The notes under the pieces: generated by a model
Databases searched by the model: none
What the model saw: only the letters and a program-made list of their open reading frames with translations
What the model was told of the DNA's origin: nothing
Position numbers and translations under genes: made by a program
NCBI GenBank assembly: GCA_024958715.1
Contig: JANWUS010000018.1
Location: forward strand, 89,617 to 153,616
DNA length: 64,000 nt
From: Cyanobium sp. FGCU52
GTDB taxonomy: Bacteria; Cyanobacteriota; Cyanobacteriia; PCC-6307; Cyanobiaceae
Direction of reading: 5' to 3'
In this document: piece by piece, positions 7,966-17,743 of the stretch
How positions within the stretch are numbered: position 1 is the stretch's first letter
How the letters are laid out: every line of letters starts with the position of its first letter

Positions 7966-10676
7966 CAGCTGTCGGCCGCCTTGATCACCCGCACGGCACT
8001 GGCCCGCAGACGCCCGGTCTTGGTGGTGGCCGGGGGCTTGCGGGCGGCGGTGGCGGCCGGCTTCTTGGCGGCGGCCTTGCGGGTGGTGGTGGTTGTCTTG
8101 GCGGTCGTCCGGCCCTTGCCCTTGGCGGTGGCGGCCTTGGCCGCCAGCAGCTCCTGGGCCTGCTCGAGGGTGAGGGTGTCGGCGGTGGTGCCCTCCGGCA
8201 GGGAGGCGTTCACCTTCCCCTGCTTCACGTAGAGGCCGTACGGACCATCGAACAGCTGGATCGCCTCGTCAGCCCCCTCCGGGGTGCCCAGATCCTTGAG
8301 GGCGGTGCGGCCGCCCCGGCCGCGCTTGGGCTGGGCGAGCAGCTCCAGGGCGCGGCTGAGGCCCACCGCCAGCACATCGTCCTCGGCCTTGAGGGAGCGG
8401 TAGTCCTTCTCGCCCTTGCCCTTGTGGTGCACCACGTAAGGGCCGAAGCGGCCCAGGCCCGCCTCGATCCGACCGCCCTCGGGGTGCTCGCCCAGCAGGC
8501 GGGGGAGACGCAGCAGGCCGAGGGCATCCTCCAGGGTCAGGTCTTCGGGCTTGACGCCCTTGGGCAGCGAGGCCCGCTTGGGCTTGGGGTTCTCCTCGCT
8601 CACCTGACCGCGCTGCACGTAGGGGCCGTACTGCCCGAACAGCAGATACACGGCATCCCCGGTTTCGGGGTCTTCGCCGAGGGACTCGGGGCCCTCCGCC
8701 TTCTGCCTGAGGATCAGCTCCGCCTTGTCGGCATCGAGGTCGGCCGGGGTGATCTCCTGGGGCAGGGTGGCCTTGATCAGCTCCTCGGTGCCGTCGTCGG
8801 CCACCCGCTTCTTCTCGAGGTAGGCGCCGAAGCGACCGATCCGCACCACGCAGGGCAGGCCTTCCAGGGACACGGTGCGGGAGGCACCGGGATCGATGTC
8901 GCCCTCCCGCTGCTGGACCTGGGTCTCGAGACCCTCCTCGCCCTTGTAGAAGCCCTCCAGGTAGGGCAGCCACTGCACCTTGCCGTGGGAGATCTCGTCG
9001 AGCGTGTTCTCCATCCGGGCGGTGAAACCCGTATCCACCAGATCGGGGAAGTGCTCCTCCAGCAGCGCCGTGACCGCGAAGGCGGTGAACGAGGGGGTGA
9101 GGCTGTTGTTCTGCAGCGTGGCGTAACCGCGATCCACGATCGTGCCGATGATCGAGGCGTAGGTGGAGGGGCGGCCGATCCCCTCCTTCTCCAGCATCTT
9201 CACCAGCGCCGCCTCGCTGTAGCGGGCCGGCGGCTGGGTGGTGTGGCCGAGGGCCTCCACTCCGCGGCAGGCCGGGCCGTCGCCCACGGCCAGGGCGGGG
9301 AGCAGCACCTCCTGGCCCTCGAGGGCGGCGTCGGGGTCGTCGCTCCCCTCCACGTAGGCGCGGAAGAAGCCGGCGAAGTCGATGCGCTTGCCGCTGGCCC
9401 GGAAGGTGGCATCGGCCGCCTCCAGATCCACCGCCAGCATCGTGAGCTTCGCATCGGCCATCTGGCTGGCCACGGTGCGCTTCCAGATCAGGTCGTAGAG
9501 GGCGAGATCGCGGCCGTCGAGGCCGGTTTCGGAGGGGGTGCGAAAGCTTTCCCCCGCCGGACGGATCGCCTCGTGGGCCTCCTGGGCGTTGCGGGCCTTG
9601 GTGGTGAACTGGCGCGGGGCCGGGCTGAGGTACTCCTTGCCGTACTTCTCGGCCACGCAGTTGCGGGAAGCCTGCAGGGCCTGATCGCTCAGGTGCACCG
9701 AGTCGGTCCGCATGTAGGTGATGAAGCCCCGCTCATAGAGGCCCTGGGCCGCCCGCATCGTCTCGCGGGCGGAGAGGCGCAGTTTGCGGTTGGCCTCCTG
9801 CTGCAGGGTGCTGGTGGTGAACGGCGGCACGGGACGGCGCACCGTGGGCTTCTCCTCCACGGCCGCCACACGCCAGGCGGCGGCTTCCACCGCTTGCTGC
9901 AGCGCACGGGCCTCGCTCTCCTCCAGCAGCCGCACCTTGCTGCCGGCCTTGAGGCCGCCGGTGTTCTCGTCGAAGTCGGAGCCGCCGGCGATCCGCTCGC
10001 CCTTCACATGGGTGAGCTTGGCGTCGAACAGGGTTCCCGCCTGCTCCAGCCGGGCCTTGAGATCCCAGTAGGTGCCGCTGCGGAAGGCCCGCCGAGCCCG
10101 TTCCCGCTGCACCAGCAGCCGCACCGCCACCGACTGCACCCGGCCGGCGGAGAGGCCCCAGGCCACCTTCTTCCACAGCAGGGGCGAGAGGGTGTAGCCC
10201 ACCAGGCGATCGAGGATCCGCCGGGTCTCCTGGGCATGGACGAGCTGCATGTCCAGGTCCCGGGGGCTGGCGAGGGCCCGGCCGATCGCCTCCTTGGTGA
10301 TCTCGTGGAACACCATCCGCTGGACGGGGACCTTGGGACTGAGCAGCTGGAGCAGATGCCAACTGATGCTCTCCCCCTCCCGGTCCTCGTCCGTGGCCAG
10401 CAGCAGGCGATCGGCCCCCTTGAGGGCGTCCTTGAGTTCCTTCACCACCTTCTTCTTGTCCTTCGGCACCACGTAGAGGGGTTCGAAGTCGTTGGCGGTG
10501 TTGACGCCGAGATTGGCCCACTTCTCCCCCTTGTGGGCAGCGGGGATCTCACTGGCGTTGTTCGGCAGGTCACGCACGTGCCCCATCGAAGCCTCCACGC
10601 GGAAGTCCTTCGGCAGGAAGCCCCGGATGGTTTTGGCCTTGGTGGGGCTCTCGACGATGACCAGGGTGTGGGCCAC
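7965..10676 (-). CDS. topA: DNA topoisomerase I
   Basis: A 903-residue type IA topoisomerase that relaxes negative supercoils. The Toprim domain at the N-terminus shows the acidic triad in [11 protein letters not shown] (Asp96, Asp98, Glu100 region), and the catalytic Tyr321 lies in [13 protein letters not shown]. Several C-terminal repeats of the type [22 protein letters not shown] and [13 protein letters not shown] are typical of the bacterial enzyme, and the last 60 residues are a Lys/Ala/Thr-rich basic tail. The length is normal for cyanobacteria. The gene heads the minus-strand block and diverges from ndhB across about 98 bases that must hold both promoters. Confidence 0.98.
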   Translation of the reverse strand: MAHTLVIVESPTKAKTIRGFLPKDFRVEASMGHVRDLPNNASEIPAAHKGEKWANLGVNTANDFEPLYVVPKDKKKVVKELKDALKGADRLLLATDEDREGESISWHLLQLLSPKVPVQRMVFHEITKEAIGRALASPRDLDMQLVHAQETRRILDRLVGYTLSPLLWKKVAWGLSAGRVQSVAVRLLVQRERARRAFRSGTYWDLKARLEQAGTLFDAKLTHVKGERIAGGSDFDENTGGLKAGSKVRLLEESEARALQQAVEAAAWRVAAVEEKPTVRRPVPPFTTSTLQQEANRKLRLSARETMRAAQGLYERGFITYMRTDSVHLSDQALQASRNCVAEKYGKEYLSPAPRQFTTKARNAQEAHEAIRPAGESFRTPSETGLDGRDLALYDLIWKRTVASQMADAKLTMLAVDLEAADATFRASGKRIDFAGFFRAYVEGSDDPDAALEGQEVLLPALAVGDGPACRGVEALGHTTQPPARYSEAALVKMLEKEGIGRPSTYASIIGTIVDRGYATLQNNSLTPSFTAFAVTALLEEHFPDLVDTGFTARMENTLDEISHGKVQWLPYLEGFYKGEEGLETQVQQREGDIDPGASRTVSLEGLPCVVRIGRFGAYLEKKRVADDGTEELIKATLPQEITPADLDADKAELILRQKAEGPESLGEDPETGDAVYLLFGQYGPYVQRGQVSEENPKPKRASLPKGVKPEDLTLEDALGLLRLPRLLGEHPEGGRIEAGLGRFGPYVVHHKGKGEKDYRSLKAEDDVLAVGLSRALELLAQPKRGRGGRTALKDLGTPEGADEAIQLFDGPYGLYVKQGKVNASLPEGTTADTLTLEQAQELLAAKAATAKGKGRTTAKTTTTTRKAAAKKPAATAARKPPATTKTGRLRASAVRVIKAADS

Positions 10677-10774
10677 GGGCAGGCGCTGAACCGCTTCCCT
10701 CTTTATCGCATCGGCCGTCGGACCGACATCAGGAGGAGGCCGCTACAGTCCGCTGCACCACCGATCCGGAGGGT

Positions 10775-12391
10775 GTGGCCGACGTGTTCCCCGCTGCCAC
10801 CGACTTGATTTTCGGCGCCGCCACGGCCGCCTCCGATGCCACCGCGGCGATCGCCTCCGGGCTCGGCACCGGTGGCCTCTCCCTCGATCTGAACGCGGTC
10901 GCCATCCTTCCGGAGGGAGCGGTGCTGGTGGCGCTCGTTCTGTGTCTGCTGGTGGACCTGGCGGGCGAGAAGGCCGCCAGCCGCTGGGTGCCGCCGATCT
11001 GCTATGGCGGCCTGGGCGCTGCCCTGGTGCTGCTGGCCCTGCAATGGAACGGAGGGGCGGAACCCTCGTTCCTGGGCTCCTTCCTCGCCGACAACCTGGC
11101 CATCGCCTTCCGGGGCGTGGTGGCTGCCTCCACCCTCATCTCCCTGCTGCTGAGCTGGCGCTACGTGGAGCGCAGCGGCACGCCGGTGGGCGAATACGCG
11201 GCGATTCTGCTGGCCGCCACGCTCGGGGCGATGTTCCTGTGCGGCTCCACCGATCTGATCAGCATCTTCATCTCGCTGGAAACGCTGTCGGTGTCGAGCT
11301 ACCTGCTCTCGGGCTACATGAAGCGCGACGCCCGCAGCTCCGAGGCGGCGCTGAAGTATCTGCTGGTGGGCTCGGCCGCCGCGGCCGTGTTCCTCTACGG
11401 CGCTTCTCTGCTCTATGGCCTCAGCGGCGGCGGCACCAGCCTGGAGGCGATCGCCCTGGCTCTGCGCACCTCCGCCTCGCCGATCACCGCCCTCACCCTG
11501 GTATTCGTGCTGGCCACGGTGGCCTTCAAGATCGCCGCCGTTCCCTTCCACCAGTGGACGCCCGACGTTTACGAAGGCTCGCCCACGCCGGTGGTGGCGT
11601 TCCTCTCGGTGGGCTCCAAGGCCGCCGGTTTCGCCCTGGCCCTGCGCATCCTGGTGGGCTGCTTCGAGAGCTTCGATGCCCAGTGGAAGTTCCTGTTCAC
11701 CGTGCTGGCGGTGCTCTCGATGGTTCTGGGCAACGTGGTGGCCCTGGCCCAGACCTCGATGAAGCGGATGCTGGCCTACAGCTCGATCGGCCAGGCGGGC
11801 TTCGTGATGATCGGCATGGTGTGCGGCACCGAGGACGGCTTCGCCGCGATGGTGCTCTACATGGCCGCCTACCTGTTCATGAACCTGGGCGCCTTCGCCT
11901 GCATCATTCTCTTCTCACTGCGCACCGGCAGCGACCGGATCTCCGATTACGCCGGCCTGTATCAGAAGGATCCCCTGATCACCCTGGGCCTCAGCCTCTG
12001 CCTGCTCTCCCTGGGCGGCATTCCTCCGATGCTGGGCTTCTTCGGCAAGATCTACCTGTTCTTCGCCGGCTGGGCCGACCACCAGTACCTGCTGGTGGTG
12101 GTGGGCCTGGTCACCTCGGTGGTGTCGATCTACTACTACATCTCGGTGATCAAGATGATGGTGGTGAAAGAGCCTCAGGAGGCTTCCGATGTGGTCAAGA
12201 ACTACCCGGCGATCGAATGGAGCCTGGCCGGCATGCAGCCCCTGCGGGCCGCTCTGCTGGGTTGCGTGATCGTCACGGCCGTGGGCGGGGTTCTCTCCAG
12301 CCCCCTGTTCGACTGGGCCAGTGCCGCCGTGACCGGCACGCCCCTGCTGCAGCAGGCCATCGCCGCCGCCGGCATACCGGCCCTGGGCTGA
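10775..12391 (+). CDS. ndhB: NAD(P)H-quinone oxidoreductase subunit 2 (NDH-1)
   Basis: A 538-residue membrane subunit with about 14 helices, the proton-pumping N-like subunit of the cyanobacterial NDH-1 complex in the thylakoid membrane, used for respiration, cyclic electron flow and CO2 uptake. Recognisable parts are [19 protein letters not shown], then [18 protein letters not shown] and the [12 protein letters not shown] region, which contain the key membrane Lys/Glu residues. The start is GTG at 10775; a second GTG at 10784 is also possible. An ABC ATPase gene follows 4 bases later. Confidence 0.97.
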   Translation: MADVFPAATDLIFGAATAASDATAAIASGLGTGGLSLDLNAVAILPEGAVLVALVLCLLVDLAGEKAASRWVPPICYGGLGAALVLLALQWNGGAEPSFLGSFLADNLAIAFRGVVAASTLISLLLSWRYVERSGTPVGEYAAILLAATLGAMFLCGSTDLISIFISLETLSVSSYLLSGYMKRDARSSEAALKYLLVGSAAAAVFLYGASLLYGLSGGGTSLEAIALALRTSASPITALTLVFVLATVAFKIAAVPFHQWTPDVYEGSPTPVVAFLSVGSKAAGFALALRILVGCFESFDAQWKFLFTVLAVLSMVLGNVVALAQTSMKRMLAYSSIGQAGFVMIGMVCGTEDGFAAMVLYMAAYLFMNLGAFACIILFSLRTGSDRISDYAGLYQKDPLITLGLSLCLLSLGGIPPMLGFFGKIYLFFAGWADHQYLLVVVGLVTSVVSIYYYISVIKMMVVKEPQEASDVVKNYPAIEWSLAGMQPLRAALLGCVIVTAVGGVLSSPLFDWASAAVTGTPLLQQAIAAAGIPALG

Positions 12392-12395
12392 TCCC

Positions 12396-13145
12396 ATGGG
12401 CCCCACCCAGGAAGCGCCGGCTGGGCACACCCGCCACGACACCGTGGCCCAGCTGATCGACATCAGCAAGGTGTACGGCAGCGGCGACACCGAGGTGGTG
12501 GCCCTCGATCATCTGAGCTTCCGGGTGCAGCGCGGCGACTATCTGGCGGTGATGGGGGCTTCGGGCTCCGGCAAGAGCACGGCCATGAACATCCTGGGCT
12601 GCCTCGACCGGCCCACCAGCGGCAGCTACCTCCTCAACGGCACGCCGGTAGAACATCTCGATGACGACGCCCTCGCCGATCTGCGCAACCGCGAGCTGGG
12701 CTTCGTGTTTCAGCAGTTCCACCTGCTGCCCCAGCTCACGGCGCTGGAGAACGTGATGCTGCCGATGGTCTATGCGGGGGTGCCCGCCGGCGAGCGGCGG
12801 GAGCGGGCCCGGCAGGCCCTGGCGCGCGTGGGGCTGGAGAAGCGTCTCGGCAACCGCCCCAACCAGCTTTCCGGCGGCCAGCAGCAGCGGGTGGCGATCG
12901 CCCGGGCGATCATCAACCAGCCGGCCCTGCTGCTGGCCGACGAACCCACCGGCGCCCTCGACTCGAACACCACCCGTGAGGTGCTGGAGATCTTCGACGA
13001 CCTGCACCGGCAGGGGATCACCCTGGTGATGGTGACCCACGAGCACGACGTGGCCGAGCGGGCCGAGAGGATCGTGGTGTTCCGCGACGGCCACATCGCC
13101 GGCACCCGCGCGGCTGAAGCGGAGCTGCACCCGGCGGGGCACTGA
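12396..13145 (+). CDS. ABC transporter ATP-binding protein (MacB/LolD/DevA type)
   Basis: A 249-residue ATPase. Visible motifs are Walker A GASGSGKST (54-62), the Q-loop in FVFQQFHLLPQL, the signature LSGGQQQRVAIARAI, Walker B LLLADEPTGALD and the H-loop MVTHEHD. The sequence is closest in pattern to the MacB/LolD/DevA group that powers export of lipoproteins, glycolipids or small molecules with a separate FtsX-like permease. No permease or membrane-fusion gene is adjacent, so the partner must be elsewhere. It begins 4 bases after ndhB and may be co-transcribed with it. About 20 extra polar residues precede the domain. Confidence 0.9.
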   Translation: MGPTQEAPAGHTRHDTVAQLIDISKVYGSGDTEVVALDHLSFRVQRGDYLAVMGASGSGKSTAMNILGCLDRPTSGSYLLNGTPVEHLDDDALADLRNRELGFVFQQFHLLPQLTALENVMLPMVYAGVPAGERRERARQALARVGLEKRLGNRPNQLSGGQQQRVAIARAIINQPALLLADEPTGALDSNTTREVLEIFDDLHRQGITLVMVTHEHDVAERAERIVVFRDGHIAGTRAAEAELHPAGH

Positions 13146-13155
13146 GCCATGGCGC

Positions 13156-13554
13156 TCACCAGAGGGTGAGGCAGGGGAAGGCGGAGAGCTGGGGATCGGC
13201 GGTGAGCAGCACCAGCCGCTCCAGTTCGGCCTGGGCGGCAAGCATGCGATCAAAGGGATCGCGGTGGGGCTGGCTGTAAGCACCGGCCCGCAGGCCATGG
13301 GCCAGGACGATCGGCAGGGGCTGGAAACCATCGGCCTGCAGCAGCCCAGGCAGATCGCCGATGACCTGCTCCAGCTCAGGCAATTTGCCCCGGTGGTGCT
13401 TGAGGCTCAGTTCCCACATCGTGGCCGCACTCACCATCACGGCAGTGGCTGGATCGCCGAGACGTTTCTGCACCGGCTCCGACAGACGCTCCGGCTCGAA
13501 CCACCACCAGAGCAGCACATGGCTGTCGAGCAGATAGCCCGCGGGTTCGCTCAT
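13156..13554 (-). CDS. PIN-domain toxin of a type II toxin-antitoxin system
   Basis: A 132-residue PIN-domain protein of the VapC-like subgroup common in cyanobacteria. The acidic residues expected for a Mg-dependent ribonuclease are visible: Asp10 in YLLDSHVLLWW, Glu48 in ATMWELSLKH, Asp99/Asp102 in HRDPFDRMLAAQA, and Asp120 in LLTADPQL. The ATG overlaps the stop of the antitoxin gene by 4 bases (ATGA), the usual coupling in such pairs. Its likely role is RNA cleavage when freed from the antitoxin; the target is unknown. The unit sits between core genes and was probably acquired. Confidence 0.88.
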   Translation of the reverse strand: MSEPAGYLLDSHVLLWWWFEPERLSEPVQKRLGDPATAVMVSAATMWELSLKHHRGKLPELEQVIGDLPGLLQADGFQPLPIVLAHGLRAGAYSQPHRDPFDRMLAAQAELERLVLLTADPQLSAFPCLTLW

Positions 13555-13853
13555 TGGTGAGGAACCGCGGGCAGAAGGTCTGCGTCCTCCCAGCTGACCA
13601 GCTCATCGGCGGCCATCGGTTCAAGCAGGGCATCAGGGTTGCGCAGGGGGCCCTGGCTGCGCAGGCGCCCGGGGATGCGCTGGGGCGGCGGCGAGGCCAG
13701 GGGCATCAAGCGCGCCCAGGGTTTCCCGGCCTTGGCCAGCAGGATCGTCTCGCCGGCATGGGCGTCATCGATCAGGCGCGAGAGGTGGGTCTTGGCCTGA
13801 TGCACGTTCACAACGCGTGGCGTCCCGCTTGGCACGGAGGGGAGGGAGTCCAT
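13551..13853 (-). CDS. Phd/YefM-type antitoxin
   Basis: A 100-residue antitoxin. The N-terminal DNA-binding part shows the Phd/YefM pattern VNVHQAKTHLSRLIDDAHAG followed by GETILLAKAGKPWARLMPL; the C-terminus, which would wrap the toxin, is variable. The ATG at 13853 gives the usual size; an upstream start would add 12 unrelated residues. It precedes and overlaps the PIN toxin gene. Antitoxins of this family repress their own promoter, and a short inverted repeat (TTAGT at 13877-13881, ACTAA at 13892-13896) lies just upstream of the start. Confidence 0.87.
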   Translation of the reverse strand: MDSLPSVPSGTPRVVNVHQAKTHLSRLIDDAHAGETILLAKAGKPWARLMPLASPPPQRIPGRLRSQGPLRNPDALLEPMAADELVSWEDADLLPAVPHQ

Positions 13854-13876
13854 GGCGCCACCAGCGCACGACCCGG

Positions 13877-13896
13877 TTAGTCTAGGCATGAACTAA
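13877..13896 (-). promoter_or_regulatory. Possible operator/promoter of the toxin-antitoxin pair
   Basis: A 5-base inverted repeat (TTAGT, then ACTAA after 10 bases) lies 24 bases upstream of the antitoxin start. A weak -10-like TAGACT on the minus strand falls within it. Phd-type antitoxins bind such palindromes to repress themselves. The arms are short, so this is only a candidate. Confidence 0.3.
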
Positions 13897-14044
13897 GTCC
13901 ACCGGAAGCCCACGACACCGTCCTGTGGGAAACGGGCGTGGCGACTGGGCGCCGCAATCGAGATCCAGCGCGATGCGTTACTGAACCCACCAGAACGGTT
14001 GGCCATCCATCGAAATCGGTGGAAGGGCAAAAGGGGGCGTCAGC

Positions 14045-15307
14045 TCAACCCCTCTTCCGTGAATCGATCGCTGCCGGCAGGGGGAGGGGGGAGCGGGGCC
14101 GCTCGAGCGTCTGCAGCAACTGGCCCATCAGAACGGCTACCGCATCCACGTCGCGGGGGGCGACGCCACCGGGCTGGCCGGGGAGGCCCGGCACGCCGGC
14201 CACCATCGGGCCGCCGGGATCGAGATCACCCGGATCGATCGCCACCCAGCCGCCTTCCTGCGGCACCCGCACCTCGAAGTGGAGGTGAGGCCCGGTGCTC
14301 AGGCCGGTGCTGCCCACCCTTCCGATCACCTCGCCCTGGCGCACGGTGTCGCCCTCCTTCACATACAGCTCGGAGAGGTGGCCGTAGAGGGTGCGGCGAC
14401 GGGGCCGGTCGTGTTCCACCTCGACCGCCAGGCCGTAGCCCCCCGCCACGCCACTCATCACCACCCGCCCGGAGAGGGCCGCCACCACCGGGGTGCCCTC
14501 GGGTGCGGCCAGATCGACACCGGCGTGCATTCTCCACATCCCGATCACCGGATGCAGCCGCCAGCCAAAGGTGCTGGTGGTGACGGCGGAGCCCACCAGC
14601 GGGTAGAGCAGGCGGCTGTTGCCGTTGCCGCCGGCCGCCGCAGGGCGGGGCGTGACCCGGAACACGTCGGTGAGGCGGAAACTGCCGCCAGCCCCGGAGA
14701 GCAGGGCCGTCACCGGCACGGAGATCGGCGGCAGGGGGGCGGCGTCGATGCCCACCCGCTCACCGGAGGCATAGCCGTAGTCGGGTCCTGAGCCCGAGGA
14801 ACCCAGCAGCGGCGAACCGCCATCACCACCGCCCCCGAGGACCGTGGTTCCGAGGCCATCGCGGCGGCTGCGGCCCACCACCACCACGCCGCCCCCGCAT
14901 TCACGGATCGAGAGGGCCCCATCCAGACAGGCCCGCTCGCGGGGTCCGGCCATCTGCGGCATCACCAGGTTGCCCCGCACCCGTACCCGCTCCGAGGGCA
15001 GGATCACCCGATCGCGCACCAGGTCATCGATCGAGGCATCGACGCTGCGGGGCGCCTCGATCACCCGGTCGGCCGGTTCGGGACGCAGGGCCTGCGGGGG
15101 TGGTGCGGCCGCCGGGGGAGCCACGGCGGCGGGGGCCGGCGGGGGATCGGGGGTGACGGGCTGGGCGACCGGTGGCGGCGGCTCGATCGGGGGTGCGGCA
15201 AGCGGAGCCGGATCCGCGCTCTGGGCGAGCACCAGCGGCACGCCGGAGAGCGGCCCGGCCGCCAGGGCGGCCGCGGCCATCAGCAGATGGTGGGGCTTGG
15301 GAGCCAT
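14045..15307 (-). CDS. M23 family metallopeptidase (peptidoglycan hydrolase)
   Basis: A 420-residue exported protein. It has a signal peptide ending near LVLAQSADP, a Pro/Ala-rich linker of about 60 residues, a middle region with LPSERVRVRGNLVMPQMAG, and a C-terminal LytM/M23 domain. The zinc site is seen as GWRLHPVIGMWRMHAGVDLA (H-x-x-x-D) and later TGLSTGPHLHFEVRV (HxH). Such enzymes cut peptide cross-links or activate amidases in cell division. The ATG at 15307 starts the signal peptide; the open frame upstream overlaps birA and is not coding. The zinc ligands all appear intact. Confidence 0.9.
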   Translation of the reverse strand: MAPKPHHLLMAAAALAAGPLSGVPLVLAQSADPAPLAAPPIEPPPPVAQPVTPDPPPAPAAVAPPAAAPPPQALRPEPADRVIEAPRSVDASIDDLVRDRVILPSERVRVRGNLVMPQMAGPRERACLDGALSIRECGGGVVVVGRSRRDGLGTTVLGGGGDGGSPLLGSSGSGPDYGYASGERVGIDAAPLPPISVPVTALLSGAGGSFRLTDVFRVTPRPAAAGGNGNSRLLYPLVGSAVTTSTFGWRLHPVIGMWRMHAGVDLAAPEGTPVVAALSGRVVMSGVAGGYGLAVEVEHDRPRRRTLYGHLSELYVKEGDTVRQGEVIGRVGSTGLSTGPHLHFEVRVPQEGGWVAIDPGDLDPGGPMVAGVPGLPGQPGGVAPRDVDAVAVLMGQLLQTLERPRSPLPLPAAIDSRKRG

Positions 15308-15407
15308 GGCGAGGGGAAAGCGGAGCCGGAAGCCGGAGAGGCCGGAGGCAAAGTGTGACGCAATATAAGAAGCACGAGCCAGGGTGAGGTCGCCGGGGGC
15401 ACCGGCT

Positions 15408-16160
15408 TCAGAAGCGGCGATGCAGGGCCGTGCGGCGTCCGTCGCCGCTCTCCAGCAGCAGGGCTCCATCGATGCCGAGCCCCACGGCCCGCCAGAGGCG
15501 CCCCTGATGGGCGATCGGTTCCTCGGGCCGCAGCAGGCGGGCCTCCGCCAGAGCCCGCACCCGCTCGGGCCGGCCGGCCTGGGCCACACCCCACTCCAGG
15601 GCCCGCAACACCCGGGCACTCAGGCGCGGCGGCCGGGCATCGGCCCGCCTGCCGATCCATTCCGCCAGGGCCACCGCGCCGGCGGGCACCGCGTGGCAGC
15701 CGTTGAGCCCCAGCCCCACCTGGGCCCAGCGCACCCGATCCCCGCGCCGCCGCAGCCGGGGCAGCAGCCCGGCGATCTTGCGCCCCTCCACCAGCAGGTC
15801 ATTCGGCCACTTCAGCCGCACCGGCAGGCCCAGCTGCTCCAGTTCGAGGGCCAGGCCCACCGCCAGAGCCAGGCCGGGGGCCGCAGCGGCCGCGGGGTCT
15901 TCGGGCCAGGGCAGGGCGGCGCTGATCCACACCCCGCCCGCGGGCGAGTGCCAGCTCCGCCCCTGCTGACCGTGGCCGAAACGCTGACGGCGGGCCAGCA
16001 CCGCCAGGGCCTCACCGGCCAGGGGGGCGGCTCCGGGCTCCCGGAGCCGGCGCTCCAGTTCCCGCTCGGTGCTGGCACACACCGGCAGCACCTGCAGGCG
16101 CCAGCGCAGGGGTGGCACCGCTTCGCCACCGGGCGGCAGGGCGCGCTGTGCCGCCAGCAC
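15408..16160 (-). CDS. birA: Biotin--[acetyl-CoA-carboxylase] ligase
   Basis: A 250-residue biotin protein ligase without an N-terminal DNA-binding domain (class I), so it attaches biotin to acetyl-CoA carboxylase but is unlikely to act as a repressor. Conserved parts are ASTERELERR, the biotinyl-AMP loop (here RQRFGHGQQGRSWHSPAGG, a GRGRxGR-like segment with changes), LKWPNDLLVEGRKIAGLLP, and VGLGLNG. The start is GTG at 16160, 29 bases after the stop of the upstream aminotransferase gene. The loop differs somewhat from the classical GRGRRGR motif but keeps its basic and glycine residues. Confidence 0.92.
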   Translation of the reverse strand: MLAAQRALPPGGEAVPPLRWRLQVLPVCASTERELERRLREPGAAPLAGEALAVLARRQRFGHGQQGRSWHSPAGGVWISAALPWPEDPAAAAAPGLALAVGLALELEQLGLPVRLKWPNDLLVEGRKIAGLLPRLRRRGDRVRWAQVGLGLNGCHAVPAGAVALAEWIGRRADARPPRLSARVLRALEWGVAQAGRPERVRALAEARLLRPEEPIAHQGRLWRAVGLGIDGALLLESGDGRRTALHRRF

Positions 16161-16189
16161 GGCGCCAGCTCCGGCCCTGGCCAGCGGGC

Positions 16190-17389
16190 TCAGAGGGCGG
16201 CCAGCCAGGCACCCATGCGGGCGGCGCCGGCCTCCAGGTCGTCGGCCGGATGCACCAGGGCCAGCCGCTGCCAGCCCTCACCACCCGGACCGAAGCCGTT
16301 GCCGGGGGTGAGACAGACGCCGGTACCCTCCAGCAGGGCCGCCGCGAAGGCCTCGGAATCCAGCCCCCGCGCCCGGGCGGCCGCCGGCACCGGCAGCCAC
16401 AGATAGAGGGCCATCGAGGGGCGGGGCACCACCCAGCCGGCGGCTTCGAGGGCCGCGCTCATGCGGTCGCGCCGGTCGCGATACACCTCCCGCAGGCGGG
16501 CGGGCCAGTCCGGGGCCCGCTCCAGGGCGGCGATCGCCCCGGCCTGCAGCGCGAGCGACTGGTTGAAGTCCACCACCCCCTTGAGCTGGCGCAGGGCGGT
16601 GATCAGCCATTCGGCGCCGATGGCGAAGGCCAGCCGGTAGCCCCCCAGGCACCAGCTCTTGGAGAAGGAGAAGAACTCGATGCCGCAGCGACGCCATTCG
16701 GGGTGGCGCAGCAGGGCCGGGGCCTCCCCCTCCAGCGCCAGATCGACGTAGGGGTTGTCGTGGGCCAGCACCACGTCGTGCCGCAGGGCCCGCTCCACCG
16801 CCCCATCGAGCCAGTCCTGGCAGCCGGTGGTGGCGGTGGGGTTGTGGGGGAACCCCAGCACCATCAGGCGCAGGGCCTCCCATTCGGACGCGGCCAGCCG
16901 CTCCCAGTCGGGCCGCCATCCCTGCTCCGCCTCCAGCGGCAGCAGCACCGGCCGGGCCGGGGCCAGGTGCAGGCCCCCCATGTGGGAGGGGTAGTAGGGA
17001 TCGAGCAGCAGGGCCGCGTCGCCGGGATTGAGCACCGCCAGCGGCAGATGGGCCGTGCCCTCCTGCGATCCCACCAGCAGCAGCACCTCGGTTTCGGGAT
17101 CGACCCGGGTGCCGAAGCGCCGCTCGGCCCAGGCCGCCACGGCCTCCCGGAACGGCAGGGTGGCGGCGTGCAGGCAGTAGGAGGCACTCTCCGGCCGGCC
17201 CAGGGCCGCGGCGATCGCCTCCAGCGCCACCGGCGGGGGCTGGAGGTCGGTGGAGCCGAGCGAGAGATCGAGCAGGTCGGGCAGCGGGCCCGGGCACTCC
17301 AGCCGTCGACGCCGGTAGGCGTCCTTGCGCTGGTCGTTGCGGGCGAAGACGCCGCTGCCGAGCCGGCTCAGGCGCTCAGAGACCGGCAT
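16190..17389 (-). CDS. Class I/II aminotransferase (PLP-dependent)
   Basis: A 399-residue PLP enzyme of fold type I. Typical features are LLVGSQEGTAHL, LLDPYYPSHMGGL, the segment VLGFPHNPTATTG (Asn that contacts PLP), and FFSFSKSWCLGGYRLAFAIG with the Schiff-base Lys. It belongs to the aspartate / N-succinyl-diaminopimelate aminotransferase-like group, where exact substrates cannot be read from sequence. The ATG at 17389 was chosen as MPVSERLSRLG; it overlaps the end of the thioredoxin gene by 14 bases. It forms a minus-strand run PspA-thioredoxin-aminotransferase-birA. Confidence 0.88.
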   Translation of the reverse strand: MPVSERLSRLGSGVFARNDQRKDAYRRRRLECPGPLPDLLDLSLGSTDLQPPPVALEAIAAALGRPESASYCLHAATLPFREAVAAWAERRFGTRVDPETEVLLLVGSQEGTAHLPLAVLNPGDAALLLDPYYPSHMGGLHLAPARPVLLPLEAEQGWRPDWERLAASEWEALRLMVLGFPHNPTATTGCQDWLDGAVERALRHDVVLAHDNPYVDLALEGEAPALLRHPEWRRCGIEFFSFSKSWCLGGYRLAFAIGAEWLITALRQLKGVVDFNQSLALQAGAIAALERAPDWPARLREVYRDRRDRMSAALEAAGWVVPRPSMALYLWLPVPAAARARGLDSEAFAAALLEGTGVCLTPGNGFGPGGEGWQRLALVHPADDLEAGAARMGAWLAAL

Positions 17390-17708
17390 CCAGGAAGGCC
17401 TGCAGCTGGGGCTTGGCCATGGCACCTTCGTGACGCGCCACCTCGACCCCATCCCGGAACAGGATCAGGGTAGGCAGGCCCTGGATCCGCAGGTCGTCGC
17501 GGGTTCCAGGGTTGGCATCGGCCTCGAGCTTGCCCACCACCAGCCGCCCCTCATAGGCGGTGGCCGCCCACTCCATCAGGGGAGCCATCAGCCGGCAGGG
17601 GCCGCACCAGGAGGCCCATACATCCACCAGCACGGCGCCGGATCGGCCCAGCACCTCCGCGGGGAACGTTTCTTCGGTGAGGTCGAGGACGGCGGCGGAG
17701 GCTGGCAC
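17376..17708 (-). CDS. trxA: Thioredoxin
   Basis: A 110-residue thioredoxin, a cytosolic disulfide reductase. The active site is canonical (VDVWASWCGPCRLMAPLM), and the cis-Pro is in IQGLPTLILFRDG. The start is GTG at 17708, the only usable start that gives the normal family length; no in-frame ATG exists upstream before the PspA stop. It lies 35 bases after the PspA gene and overlaps the aminotransferase. Several thioredoxins exist in cyanobacteria, so the exact type is not certain. Confidence 0.92.
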   Translation of the reverse strand: MPASAAVLDLTEETFPAEVLGRSGAVLVDVWASWCGPCRLMAPLMEWAATAYEGRLVVGKLEADANPGTRDDLRIQGLPTLILFRDGVEVARHEGAMAKPQLQAFLDAGL

Positions 17709-17743
17709 GGCCCGGTTCTGCGAATGGGGCGATTGTATGGAGC

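Noticed and set aside
8424..10808. A 794-codon open frame antisense to topA
   Set aside because: Same mirror effect; topA is complete with all active-site motifs on the other strand.
15308..15619. N-terminal extension of the M23 peptidase
   Set aside because: It overlaps birA and precedes a clear signal peptide that begins at 15307.
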